In this document: positions 11,476-21,842 of the stretch, in pieces
Layout of the letters: the number at the start of each line of letters is the position of its first letter
Numbering within the stretch: the first letter of the stretch is position 1
DNA from: Capitella teleta
Lineage: Eukaryota > Annelida > Polychaeta > Capitellidae
DNA: 64,000 bases
Reading direction: 5' to 3'
NCBI GenBank assembly: GCA_000328365.1
Contig: KB310879.1
Coordinates: forward strand, 10,885 to 74,884
Program-made: the position numbers and the translations under genes
The notes under the pieces: model-generated
Databases searched by the model: none
What the model was told of the DNA's origin: nothing
Seen by the model: the letters and a program-made list of their open reading frames with translations, nothing else

Positions 11476-14400
11476 ATGAGCGGAGAGAGCATATTGAGCA
11501 AGGCTGCGGAGTCTGCCTCCTATAACATGGTTCTGCAGGTTCGTTCTTTTTCTTTCATCCGCAGAGCAATCATTGTTTTATTCCAGCTGGTTTTCCGCGT
11601 TTTGACGTTTGTTCTAAACGCTTTTGTTCTGCGTTTCATTTCACAAGACGTCCTTGGAATCGTCAACGTTCGGCATGTTGCTTAATGTTGTTTAAGTGGT
11701 TGTTTTATGTTGATGTTTTTGCAGGTTAACATTGTTGTACACAACAGTGTTGTTCATTTCACGTGAAGCTTTTCGAAGAGCTTGTTTGAGCAAAACGTCA
11801 GAGGTGAAATGGAAGGAGACAGTAAACATTCTCTGGCTCAGGTAAGGTGCACATCCCACGCTTCCATAATTAATTTGCCTCATGAATATTCAGTGTCCCT
11901 ATCTGTGCTGTGTTTTCCTGTCTTCTGGGCTTTATCTGGACGTTCTACCTTGATCAACCGGACAGTGCGGTCATCCCCCACTACCCTTTGGCTGTAGCTG
12001 CGTTTGCCCTTTCTGCACTTATAGAAATGATGGCAGAACCTCTGTACATCATGGCGCAAATCATGCTCTACGTTCGACTCAAGGTATTCACCAATCACAG
12101 AATTTGTTTTTTAATTTATTTATTGATTTTTAATTATAATTTTATTATTTCAATCAATCCATCTATGTATTTCGGATGCTATACTAAACGAAGCTTGGGT
12201 GATTAATTTCAAGTTGGCTTCAGTCGAAAACCAGGCAGGGGAGGGGGCAATAATAATTAAAGGAAAAGATTGAGAATTATTCTTAGCAATCTTTTCCTCA
12301 GCTGGTACAATTGCAGACGACAAGTCTCAAAGTTTCTTACGGATTGGAATCTTTGATTTCATTGTTATAAAGCAACCTGAACTGTTTAGTTTCGGTGAAG
12401 CCTCTTGAATTATTAAATACGAATTGCAAAGCACATTGCAGCACAAAGCGTCACTTTTCCAGTCAGTTTAGCATCATTGCTCACTGAAGGTGAATGAATC
12501 ACAAAGCTCCTCGTTCCTCTGCACCAGGGACCCTACTAACTAGTATTGCGGACCCCACTTTTTCTTTTACTCATTGAACGTCAGATAGCTCAGTCATAAT
12601 AGTGCCAGGTACCCTTTGCAGCTGTCGATGGTATTACGCAGGATGTAAAAACCTTTGGGATCGATTGGAGAGAAGCCTTAAAGCCAAATTGGGCTGTAGT
12701 TCAATCATTCAATCAGTGAATGGCCTTTTCAGGTTGTTATAGAGGGCGTTGCTCTTGCATTGCGTTGTGTTCTCACAGTTGCGTTGGTCACGTTTACTCC
12801 GCATCTTGGGTTGATCAACTTTGCTGTTGCGCAGGTAATTATCGCATCAATCAAATGCATGTTTGATCAACCATCTACTCTGCAGATATCCTTCACTGCT
12901 GCGTACTGTGTGATGTACTACGTATATTTCATCTATCTCTTGTCAACCTCTGAAGAACTTCCTGTTCGATCATTCACAGATATCCTGCCATCATTTCTGG
13001 ACAAGGTTTGTACTGATGGAAGTTGATAAATGAATGATCGATCATTTATTTGCAGGGAGTGATGTTTAATCGGGGTCTCATGCAGTTGACTTGGAGCTTC
13101 TTCAAGCAGTCTTTCCTTAAACAGTTGCTCACTGAGGGTAATTGAATAATATATTGATTTATTGATTGATTGATTGATATCAATTTTCAATATTCCAGGT
13201 GAACGTTTTGTTATGACTTTCTTCAATGTGCTCAGCTTTGGTGATCAAGGTCCATAATTTGAAAAGAGAAGTAGAAATTTTGAGAAATTTGTTTTTCTGT
13301 AGGTGTATATGACGTGATCAACAATCTGGGGTCATTGGTTGCTCGCTTCGTGTTTCTCCCACTAGAGGACGCCTCCTACCTCTTTTTCTCTCAGTCGCTG
13401 AAACGAGGGAAACCAGCTTGTGAACAAGATGAAGTATGCAGAAAATTTGAACTTCAACTCTTATCTTTCGTTTTTCCATTCAGAGCAATTTAGCTCTATG
13501 TACATCCGTTCTTGAAGCTTTACTCAAGGTTGTGACCTTGATCGGTTTGACCTTTCTGACCTTTGGTTTTTCCTACTCATATTTGCTGCTTGATATTTAT
13601 GGTGGAACTACTCTCAGTGGAGGAAATGGTTCGATTTTCCTTTTTTATATTTCTTCAAAATGTTCAAATTCCTTTGTTGATTTGAGGTCCGTTGTTATTG
13701 CGTTGGTACTGTGCGTACGTTCTTCTCTTGGCTTTGAACGGAATTTCCGAGTGCTTCACCTTTGCCACAATGAGTCAGACGGAGGTTGATAGGTCAGTCG
13801 TCTCGATTGCATACACTTTGAATATTTCTGAAATTCTGTATTCCTTTTTCAGATACAACCACAAGATGTTGATATTTTCTGTCGTTTTTCTCTTTTCTTC
13901 TTGGTTTTTTACTCAATTTCTCGGAAGTGTTGGTTTCATTCTCGCTAATTGCCTTAACATGTCAGCTCGTATCACTCACAGGTAAATTTTCTAAATGGAT
14001 CATTTATTTTTGAGATTTTTATTTTTTTTATTTATTTATTTTTTTCCAGTTTAATTTACACCTGGAAATATTTCAAGCAATCGCAATCTGACCCTCTGAG
14101 AGGGGCCGCGATCTCTCCTCTGGTTTTAGGCTTATTCGCCATAACTTTCATTGTCACTTTCTTCTCAGAGGTCAGTTGTCTTTAATTTATTTTCTCAAAA
14201 TTGTCTCCTGTGTAAAGGCTCTGATCTTTTATTCACGGCACCAATCATTCACAGTCAAGCGTATAGGGTCATAGTTCAGATTACCCTGAAACATTTCTCA
14301 TGTATCTAATGTTTTGGTTGTGACCGCGAATAGACTATAGCGAAAATTTCCTGTTTTGCAGTAGTTTGAAGAAGAGAAAAATTACTAAATTTTCAAGACT

Positions 14401-14633
14401 TCTTCTATATTCACTCAATACAATATATTTTGTTTTTCTCATTTATAACTGATGAACTCTCTTGATTCCTACAGAAGCTGTTATGCTGTACCATCGGGTG
14501 GGTTTATCGGCTGCTGCACATCGCAATTGGCGCAATTTGTTTACTTTGCATCATTCTTGCAATCTACTTCAAAGAAAATAAATTCATCAATTTTGTTGAA
14601 ACTCAATATCGACTAAAATATAAACAACATTAA
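11476..14633 (+). CDS. RFT1: RFT1 homologue, Man5GlcNAc2-PP-dolichol pathway membrane protein, 14 exons
   Basis: Exons: 11476-11538, 11587-11672, 11725-11841, 11894-12083, 12733-12834, 12886-13005, 13056-13137, 13199-13249, 13303-13433, 13484-13628, 13687-13792, 13853-13981, 14050-14170 and 14475-14633. Phases agree throughout and give 533 residues (human RFT1 has about 541). The match to the RFT1 family is continuous: [101 protein letters not shown]. It is a polytopic ER membrane protein (MOP/MATE-like fold). It is needed for lipid-linked oligosaccharide assembly in N-glycosylation; a direct flippase role is disputed. Most introns are 48-68 bp; intron 4 is 649 bp and intron 13 is 304 bp. Intron 2 has a GC-AG border. 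The coding sequence shows no sign of damage. Confidence 0.97.
14319..14361. repeat. Single end of the TIR family of 9423-10542, in RFT1 intron 13
   Basis: GACCGCGAATA ... GAAAATTTCCTGTTTTGCAG followed by TA closely matches the right end of the 9.4-10.5 kb element. No partner end is visible inside the 304-bp intron, so it is a solo or truncated copy. Confidence 0.6.
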
Positions 14634-14640
14634 AAATATA

Positions 14641-14646
14641 AATAAA
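14641..14646 (+). promoter_or_regulatory. Polyadenylation signal of RFT1
   Basis: AATAAA starting eight bases after the RFT1 stop codon. Confidence 0.65.
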
Positions 14647-14649
14647 TTA

Positions 14650-16918
14650 TTATTTGTAATCAGCCTTTTTTGTGTGTTCGGTTCATTCTTACAATCTCAA
14701 TTCCTAATCAATGCCGTTCATTAATCATTGGTGTTGGCAGGTATATCAATGATCTCCTTTGTCGAGACATTCCCATGTGTAGAATTTCTTCCGACAGGTT
14801 TCCGTATTTGGCCAGCATTGTTCTGTTGCTGCAGAACCAGCAGTGGTATAGCACTGTTCATTACTCTGGAGTCGCACGGAGTGTCTGTAATGGCCACATC
14901 CCAGATTAGGCTTTTGCCATGCGACCAGCGACATAAGGTTAGCCAATCTGGTTGTTTATTTGTGGTGAATGCAAAATTAATTTTTATGTGAATAGCACAT
15001 AGTTACTTTATATCCTTATCAAATTTCCAATTTTATTAACATTTTAATTTATGCAATGATTTTAATGTAATTATGGTGTTCTTTTCTCTGCATCTGTTGT
15101 TTGGAGTCATATTTTGCAACAAGACCTGAAGGAGATTCCCACCAGCACCTACGCATTATTTTCGTCCTTTACAAATGGAAAAATACATTAATCACAGCAT
15201 ACAAATCATATTGACTGTAAAAGTTATTTAATATACCCTAATCTCTGGTGGTATAATTAGTTGCAAGGAAAAAATATTAAAAAAATATGTATATATATAA
15301 AATTCTATAATAAAAGACAAATTTAAGGCCATCACCAGTTTAGCATTATACTTAGGTGCAGAAAAAACACAACGATCTATAATATTGGCTTAATAATTAG
15401 TTAATCGAAGTTTGGGTCTATAAGAATAATTATGGGCGCAGATCCCCATAAGAGACCCCAAATCCGGGTTACGAATATCTGGAGATCCGACTACTACAGA
15501 AAAATAATGCTCACCCATGGTCATCGCACACTTCTTGAAGAAGGAAAATGATCTCATGGCATAGGCATGGTTGGCGCATTCCCAAATTTGTTACAAAAGG
15601 AGCATTTATGGGAAAAACTGAAGTCAGTAATTCATCACCGCCTCCCGTCTCTCCACAGTAGCAGAGGGCTGATTCAGGGCTGTAACAACATCTCACAGGG
15701 CAGGGTTGAGCGTCTCATCGAGAAATTTGGCCCAAAAATCATGTCTTGTGTTATTGGTGTGTGAGTCAGGGGACAGGGAATACCTGACCATGAAAATAGA
15801 ACTTACTTATTTTGACCCTTTGTCGATTGTTCCTCCAATTAATCCAGGTTAATTCCATTTGTTTTCTTTGAAATTTTACGAATAATATCCTCAAATAGTT
15901 CAACTTGGTACTCACGAAAATTCGTGTCAATGCAATGCATACCCAGCTAGAATGCGGTGTTGGCATAACCAAAGAATTGCGTTTCTTTTGCACCTAAGTA
16001 TTAATTGTACATATGCACTGTGTGTGCAATTGCACTCTTAATTGATAGACGCTGTCTTTGCAATACGAATGCGAGTCACAGATTGTTGTTATGCAAACTG
16101 GAATAACGTTCTCTGTATATAATCATTGCTCTTTTTTACACCGTGGTATTTATCATGTAGATGATAAATACCACGATGTAAATGATGAGTAAATGATGAG
16201 GGGCCTCATTTATAAGCCACAATATGTGGCACAACATCCCGCAGCCATGAGTGTTCTCTCGTGGGCAGAGGCACCAACGGTTTCTTCCCTAAGGGGGGCT
16301 GGCTGTGTTGGCTAAGGACGGCTGGGCGGCTGTGGTGGTTCCCCTGGTTGATATACCCACGTGCACTCTACGGACTGCGCAACCGATGCTTCCTGTTAAG
16401 GAGCACAAACTTTTGTCTAACCAGGCACCACATTTCGACACTGTGCAATATATAATGCTGTAGTGGATATGAGAGTTTTTAGGCCGCGAATGTATATTAT
16501 GCACGTTTTTTTTTTCAGACAATCATTAGAGCATTAACTTGTAAAAAAGGTATCATTGCTAACGCCATACATATAATATTATATCACTTAGTTACATGAA
16601 CGTTCCATTTTTGATGAGAGAGCATCAGCCGTTTCAGTCGTAATAATTGCTGCTCTGCGTAGAGAAGTCTGACTGTGAACCAGTGTCCATACAAAGCCAG
16701 GTGTTTGCACTCGGTGTAACAGCTTGTTTCACACACTCTGGTGGCCAATCCTTCTTCTAAAAGTCCTCTCTGAAAAGCGTGCGCTCACTTTCTCGGGCCC
16801 AGAGGCCAAAGTTGTTGAACAAATTTTAATGACATTATTGTGCATTGTCAATTATTTTTGAACCACTAATGGGACTTTAAATGTGTTTTCCAAGTTTAAT
16901 ATGTAGCAGAAGTTCGCC
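14650..16918. other. Intergenic, no gene recognised
   Basis: Between RFT1 and the secreted-protein gene I find AT-rich sequence, a short hairpin (16142-16175) and a moderately GC-rich block at about 16250-16440 with no recognisable coding sense. The stretch just before 16919 presumably carries a promoter. Confidence 0.4.
16142..16175. repeat. Perfect short hairpin
   Basis: CGTGGTATTTATCAT, a 4-base loop, then ATGATAAATACCACG. Fifteen-base perfect arms, possibly a MITE relic. Confidence 0.6.
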
Positions 16919-18679
16919 ATGGATTGCAATGTCGGAATACTGTACGTTGTTCTTTGTTTCGCATCCGTCTTCAGTACGAGTATCCGGAATGACACGAGTG
17001 AACACTATCCGGAAGTATCTCATATCCGAGCGCTCACTGGATTCGGAGCTTATCCGCTGAGTGGGCCTGTCGAGGATCCCGAAGGCGAAATGATGACGTC
17101 ATCCGACCCTCAATACCCAGCCTGGGTTTATGACGTGGTAAAGTCCTCTAGAGTTAAAGGAGAGGACAGTGGTACAGAGAGTGACGTCGATGGTTATGAG
17201 CAGCTGAAGGAATATGACTCAGTGGACGATTACGCTGAAGAGAAGTGGAGAGAACTGGGAGCGAAGGGACCGCCAGAGGCCAAGAGTGGCTACGACGAGT
17301 ACGGCGAGGATTCCTACGCAAACGTTGAAATTGAGCTTCCAGGAGAAGGAGATGACGGTGAAGATTACCAGACTTTCATCCAAGGATCGGATGATGACGA
17401 CGAAGAAGGTGATGTGTACCACGAAGTCAGAGTGGTTCCGAAGAAGCGACAACGAGGCAACAGAGGTCAGCAGAGAGGTGCTCTGACCAGAAGAGCAAAG
17501 ATCAGGCGGATGCTAGCCGCCAGGAGGCGCAATGCGCAGCGGCTGAGACGTGGTCGTGGTCAAGCGGGCAGTGACAAGGCAGTGCGACGGAAGCTGCTTC
17601 TGGATCGACTTCGACAAGTTCGTCAGATGAAGCGACAATTGCAACAGCAGAGGTTGCAAAACCCTCAAAGCCCGGTTTCGGGACTTGGCTACGACCGACT
17701 GACGGTCACCTATCCTCCTCCTACAGCTCCTCCTTTGACCGGAAGTATCGTGAACTACGGTTATCCTCAGTACCAAGCTCCACAGTTTGTTCCGGCTCCA
17801 GCTTACCCCCAGCCGCCCACCTATCTACAGGGCTATTCATACAACCCGCCTGTAGTGAAGACCATCCCCGACGAACAATACCCTCCTCAGGCTCAGCCCA
17901 ACCCTTACCAAACCGAACCCAACCCCTACAGTCCATTAACGGATCCGCTCATCTTAAAGGCGGCGCTTGAGCAAGCTCAGCTGATCGCTAATGCAGTCAA
18001 TACGCAAGAGGAACCACCCTACTTCAATCAAAAACCCTACGCCACTGAGTACCAGCTCCCTCCAAGGCCCCTGTCCTCTACATACGAAACCCCATACCGC
18101 CATACTCTGCCTCCACCGCAGTCTCCGCAACTCCGCAGAGAACCACTTCTCACCAAGCGCAAGCCGAGACCACAATCACTATCGAGGCGATTCAGACAGA
18201 ACGCACACCGAGCCCCTGAATCAAGATCGTCAAAACTCAACGTCGAATTCAGAACTGAAAACCAAGACAGAAGAATCCGACAGCAGGAGGAACTCGACCG
18301 CCAGAGACAATCACCGAAACCGACTCATCCGGAAGAAGAAGAAGATGATGACGTGTATGATTATGGCAGTTACGGCAGCGCTCTTCCGTCGCCACAAGAA
18401 ACTGCAGCGGACTCAGACGACGAAGAGGACTACAGTTTCGATTACGACCTGTATGATTCCTTAGATGATGAGCCTCCGCAAGCGACAGGTGAAGACATCG
18501 AGCGCCCCTCTCAGGGCACAGGGGGTCCTACCAGTCCTCCTAAATCACAGAGCAAAACAAAACCAGAAGCTCCTGCTGTCAACCCTATGACGTCACAGTC
18601 GGAGAACGCAGCTCCTGATTGGACGACGATTTACGGCGATCAAGCTCTGCAAAAACATCTCAAAGATTCTGAAGTTTAA
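16919..18679 (+). CDS. Secreted low-complexity acidic/basic protein, 586 aa, single exon
   Basis: This is an uninterrupted 586-codon frame. The start lies in a strong context (GTTCGCCATGG) and begins with a signal-peptide-like hydrophobic segment (VGILYVVLCFASVFS, residues 5-19). After that come: an acidic region to about residue 170 rich in Asp/Glu/Tyr; a very basic block at about 172-245 with many Arg pairs (KKRQR, RRAKIRR, RRGRGQ); a Pro/Tyr/Gln-rich stretch at about 250-420 with YPPP and PNPY motifs; an Arg-rich segment; and a second acidic region at about 460-525 (EEEEDDDVYDYGSYGS). No known globular domain is recognisable. The composition suits an extracellular matrix or mineral-associated protein, or a convertase-cleaved precursor (inference). 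The local GC content is well above its surroundings. Polyadenylation signals lie near 18831-18839. Confidence 0.75.
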   Translation: MDCNVGILYVVLCFASVFSTSIRNDTSEHYPEVSHIRALTGFGAYPLSGPVEDPEGEMMTSSDPQYPAWVYDVVKSSRVKGEDSGTESDVDGYEQLKEYDSVDDYAEEKWRELGAKGPPEAKSGYDEYGEDSYANVEIELPGEGDDGEDYQTFIQGSDDDDEEGDVYHEVRVVPKKRQRGNRGQQRGALTRRAKIRRMLAARRRNAQRLRRGRGQAGSDKAVRRKLLLDRLRQVRQMKRQLQQQRLQNPQSPVSGLGYDRLTVTYPPPTAPPLTGSIVNYGYPQYQAPQFVPAPAYPQPPTYLQGYSYNPPVVKTIPDEQYPPQAQPNPYQTEPNPYSPLTDPLILKAALEQAQLIANAVNTQEEPPYFNQKPYATEYQLPPRPLSSTYETPYRHTLPPPQSPQLRREPLLTKRKPRPQSLSRRFRQNAHRAPESRSSKLNVEFRTENQDRRIRQQEELDRQRQSPKPTHPEEEEDDDVYDYGSYGSALPSPQETAADSDDEEDYSFDYDLYDSLDDEPPQATGEDIERPSQGTGGPTSPPKSQSKTKPEAPAVNPMTSQSENAAPDWTTIYGDQALQKHLKDSEV

Positions 18680-18830
18680 ATTTGTTGAGGTGACACATGT
18701 GCCTTCTCAGGTCAAGTAATTTAGAGCACGGACAGACATTTTGGTTGTAGCATTGTATTTAGTGACTCTTCTGTCATGAAGTACAGAATAGTGACGTGAC
18801 TGTCTCGTTATTAAAAGTATTTAGCCATTA

Positions 18831-18839
18831 ATAAAATAA
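18831..18839 (+). promoter_or_regulatory. Polyadenylation signal of the 586-aa gene
   Basis: Overlapping AATAAAATAAA about 155 bases after the stop codon. Confidence 0.6.
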
Positions 18840-18844
18840 AGTGC

Positions 18845-19570
18845 TTGCTGTCTCAGATGAGTCCCAGTTTCATTGATCAGCCATTGCACCAAAAGAAATA
18901 CAAATCCACATTACATGTACAGGCAGTGTATTACAAATTACAATGCACTTGATATAAATATTGGTTAAATGAAACAAGGTATATGCGTGTGTTGTGGGTC
19001 ATTGTGAAGTACGTTTATCACTTTGGTGGATGCTATAGGCAAAACGTGCAAATGTATATAGGTAATGAATTGATAGCTGACATTGGCGTGAAGTGAGTTA
19101 AGTGGTTATATGCAATGACTAAGCGATAATGTGGGAAACACACTTAATTATCACAGGTGTAAGGACTATGTGCGGAAGGTTGATGGGACAATGACAACCG
19201 TGAGATGTGAGAATATTATCCTACACTTCGCTCGTACAAGCTGTGTGTTGATCGGTTCTATCGTCCAGAATTCCTTGCAGTGGAATGATGATGTCACAAT
19301 AAATAAAATCGCGGCAGTTTCAATGCTGATCAATTGTAATGAATAGCCAGTCTCAAGATAATGGTATGGTAAATGGATAGGTCTGCGTTAGGCTTCAGTG
19401 AATACAGCACTTGTGATGTCAAGTTGTCATTAATTTATCCTGATCACGATACAAATCGCAATACCAGTAGTTTCTTCTCCGGTATATGCAATAAATTAGC
19501 GGGTGGTAGCCTTGCAGGAGGCTTACCCGCTTTGTACCGATGAAAAATAACAATCGACGTATTCGATTTC
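18845..19570. other. No gene recognised
   Basis: Intergenic AT-rich DNA; the open frames are short and random in composition. Confidence 0.4.
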
Positions 19571-19571
19571 A

Positions 19572-19745
19572 AGGTGCTCTTCAAATTCCTCTTCAACTCT
19601 TCAATACACATACTAGAAATACAAACCTTTCTTCTATTCAAAATGCCAGAATATTAAACGGCAGGTGAACTCTTTTGATTCTATAATTTCAGCATTAAAC
19701 TTTTAATGTCTGTTCTTTAATTTAGTATGTTTCTCCTCTTTACCT
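19572..19745 (-). pseudogene. Relic of a gene related to the 613-aa pogo-type gene
   Basis: The sequence aligns by eye with 23365-23500, part of the 5' coding region of the 613-codon gene, on the same strand. Shared blocks include CATTCAAAATACCAGAATATT versus CTATTCAAAATGCCAGAAT, and TTTTAATGTCCGTTCTTT versus TTTTAATGTCTGTTCTTT. The relic has indels and no open frame, so it is a decayed fragment of a paralogue. Confidence 0.65.
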
Positions 19746-19789
19746 GTTTACTTCTTCGTGAATTAATGCAGCCACAATACTCGATCATA

Positions 19790-20283
19790 ATATTATTTTG
19801 AGTAAATATTTAGAATGTTTGTATTTGATTTCAGTCGTCTAATGATGAGGTCGATGTCGGTCGGTTGTTCAGTCGTGAATTCAAAAGGAGGTGCGGTGTT
19901 TGGTGTGAGATATTCGTGTATGTTATATGCTGTTGTGGTTATGTTCGATGCTATTTGGTGGCCTATTTGTGTGAAGTATGTGTTGAGTTCGTTTGCTATT
20001 TGTTGTGGAGTGTCTATTTTGGTGTTGTTGTTTGTGATGTACTCGATTAGGTGTCTTTCTGTCTGTTGCGATTGAGGATATTGTTGATTTCTTTCCATGT
20101 TTCTTTTGAGTTATTTTGTGAATGAGTGAATATTTGATTGTAGTGAATTGCTTTGGCTGTGCGAATTGTCTTTTTCGTGATTTTATTATAGGAGTTGATG
20201 TTTATTTTTAGGTTTTGTCTTTGTTCTGACTTCTGAGTCAGGTAGTGAGCGTTTCATTTTTATATGTAATTTGTCTCTGAAGC
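19790..20283 (-). mobile_element. LINE fragment, inverted 5' part
   Basis: The minus-strand frame at 19793-20098 (IEYITNNNTKIDTPQQIANE, LNTYFTQIG) has the look of the linker between endonuclease and reverse transcriptase in Jockey/CR1-type LINEs. The upstream part encodes FRDKLH-KMKRS, the same peptide found at the start of the plus-strand segment at 20298. The segment is therefore the 5' part of the adjoining LINE in reversed orientation. Confidence 0.7.
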
Positions 20284-20297
20284 GAATTGATTGAATT

Positions 20298-21632
20298 ATT
20301 CAGAGACAAATTACATCTAAAAATGAAACGCTCACCACACAATCGCACACAATCAGATCTCCTCAACATCACATGGCGTTCCTCAGGGTTCTATTCTCGG
20401 TCCATTATTCTTCCTCATTTACATCAACGACATTTCAAACAGCACACCATCATTAAAGTTCATCACATACGCAGACGACACCACACTCCTAGCAAATATC
20501 CACTATACAAATCCTTGCAATATCAACCAAGAACTCCAAAATGTATCCACCTGGTTCTCCACAAATAAACTTTCTCTCAATGCATCCAAAACCAAAGCAA
20601 TAACATTTCACACTCATCGCATTATCACTCGTGATCATATCCTCAATATCAACAACCAACACGAACGAAACAAACTTCCTTGGAATAACCATTGACAAAC
20701 ATCTGAACTTCAAACCACACATCAACAAAATAGCAACAAAATTATCATGCACTTCTGGCATCATATCGTTCATCATTTCACACTCAAAACCATTTTTCAA
20801 TCATTATTCATCTCACATATGGCATCATGGCATGGTCCAAAAGTCCACACTCATCACAAATAGTAAAAATACAAAAGAAAGCAGTACGCATCATCCCCAA
20901 TTCCAAATATAACGCACACACTGATCCGCTCTTCCACAAATTAAAAATCCTTAAAATGGAGGATCTGCGAAGGCTCTTCGATCTGAAGTTCTTCTATAAA
21001 GGGAAGAACGGCGACTTGCCATATTATTTTCACGACTTCTTAGACCCCGGTCGTGATGAAAATCGATTGCTGGTCCCGATACATCGGCATCAATTCTTCA
21101 AGTCAAGTCTCCGTTATACAATCACCAAAACTGTGAACTCAACACCTGACAGTATACCGAGAACATCAACACATTCATTGAAAGCGTTATCAGAAAGAGT
21201 GAAAACTAAAACACATTATAAAGATGATTATCGAACAGATTGTACCGTTACGTATGTGCAAACCAGTAAGTACAGACTAAGTGCTGCTCAACTGCATTAA
21301 AGTCCGAGCATAATTATTGTTTGACAGTCAATTTATAATTTTTGTGCAACATCTCTCACTACAACCATCAATTCCATTTGGGTGGCCAGTGCGATAACGC
21401 GGTTCCCTTGTGGGACCTTAGCCTGGTCTCCCATCTCGGCTCCTGCTTCATATACATGCCAGTACACCCACCATTCATACATTATCATCTCGTACATCCT
21501 TCCATTACGTTATCATGCACAAATCACATATTTTACACTTATTTCTCTGGTCCAAAAAAAATTAATATTTTTTGTCACACTGTACATGAAGCACTTGTTC
21601 GAGTGAAATAAATAAGTTTCTCTCTCTCTAAA
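20298..21632 (+). mobile_element. LINE reverse transcriptase 3' part (Jockey/CR1-like)
   Basis: Reverse transcriptase motifs are plain: GVPQGSILGPLFFLIYINDI, then TYADDTTLLANI (YADD at about 20468-20479), NKLSLNASKTK and FLGITIDKHLNFKPHI. They are followed by the C-terminal thumb-like region ending near 21298 and a 3' UTR running to about 21632, where AATAAATAAG precedes a short CT-rich tail. The reading frame shifts more than once, so it is inactive. Its 5' portion is present in inverse orientation next door (19790-20283). Confidence 0.85.
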
Positions 21633-21818
21633 CTCTGATGACGAACAATTCCTATATATAAACCACATACATTAACATTTATTAAGTAATTCATGCAAAC
21701 GTGTACCAGTATTTAATAGAATAGCACCAAGCATAGCGCTCTCATCCTTTAATTGTTTAAGCACAGAGCAAGCATAAGACAGTGTCAGCATGGAGTTGTT
21801 TTAAAATAAAATAACAAT

Positions 21819-21825
21819 CTTTATT
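21819..21825 (-). promoter_or_regulatory. Polyadenylation signal of the 613-aa gene
   Basis: AATAAA on the minus strand about 20 bases beyond the stop codon, suggesting the gene has its own 3' end. Confidence 0.6.
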
Positions 21826-21842
21826 GGTATAAAACAAATTAA

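Noticed and set aside
17214-18464. Additional frames inside the 586-codon gene
   Set aside because: Overlapping frames without domains; the main frame has a signal peptide and a good start context.
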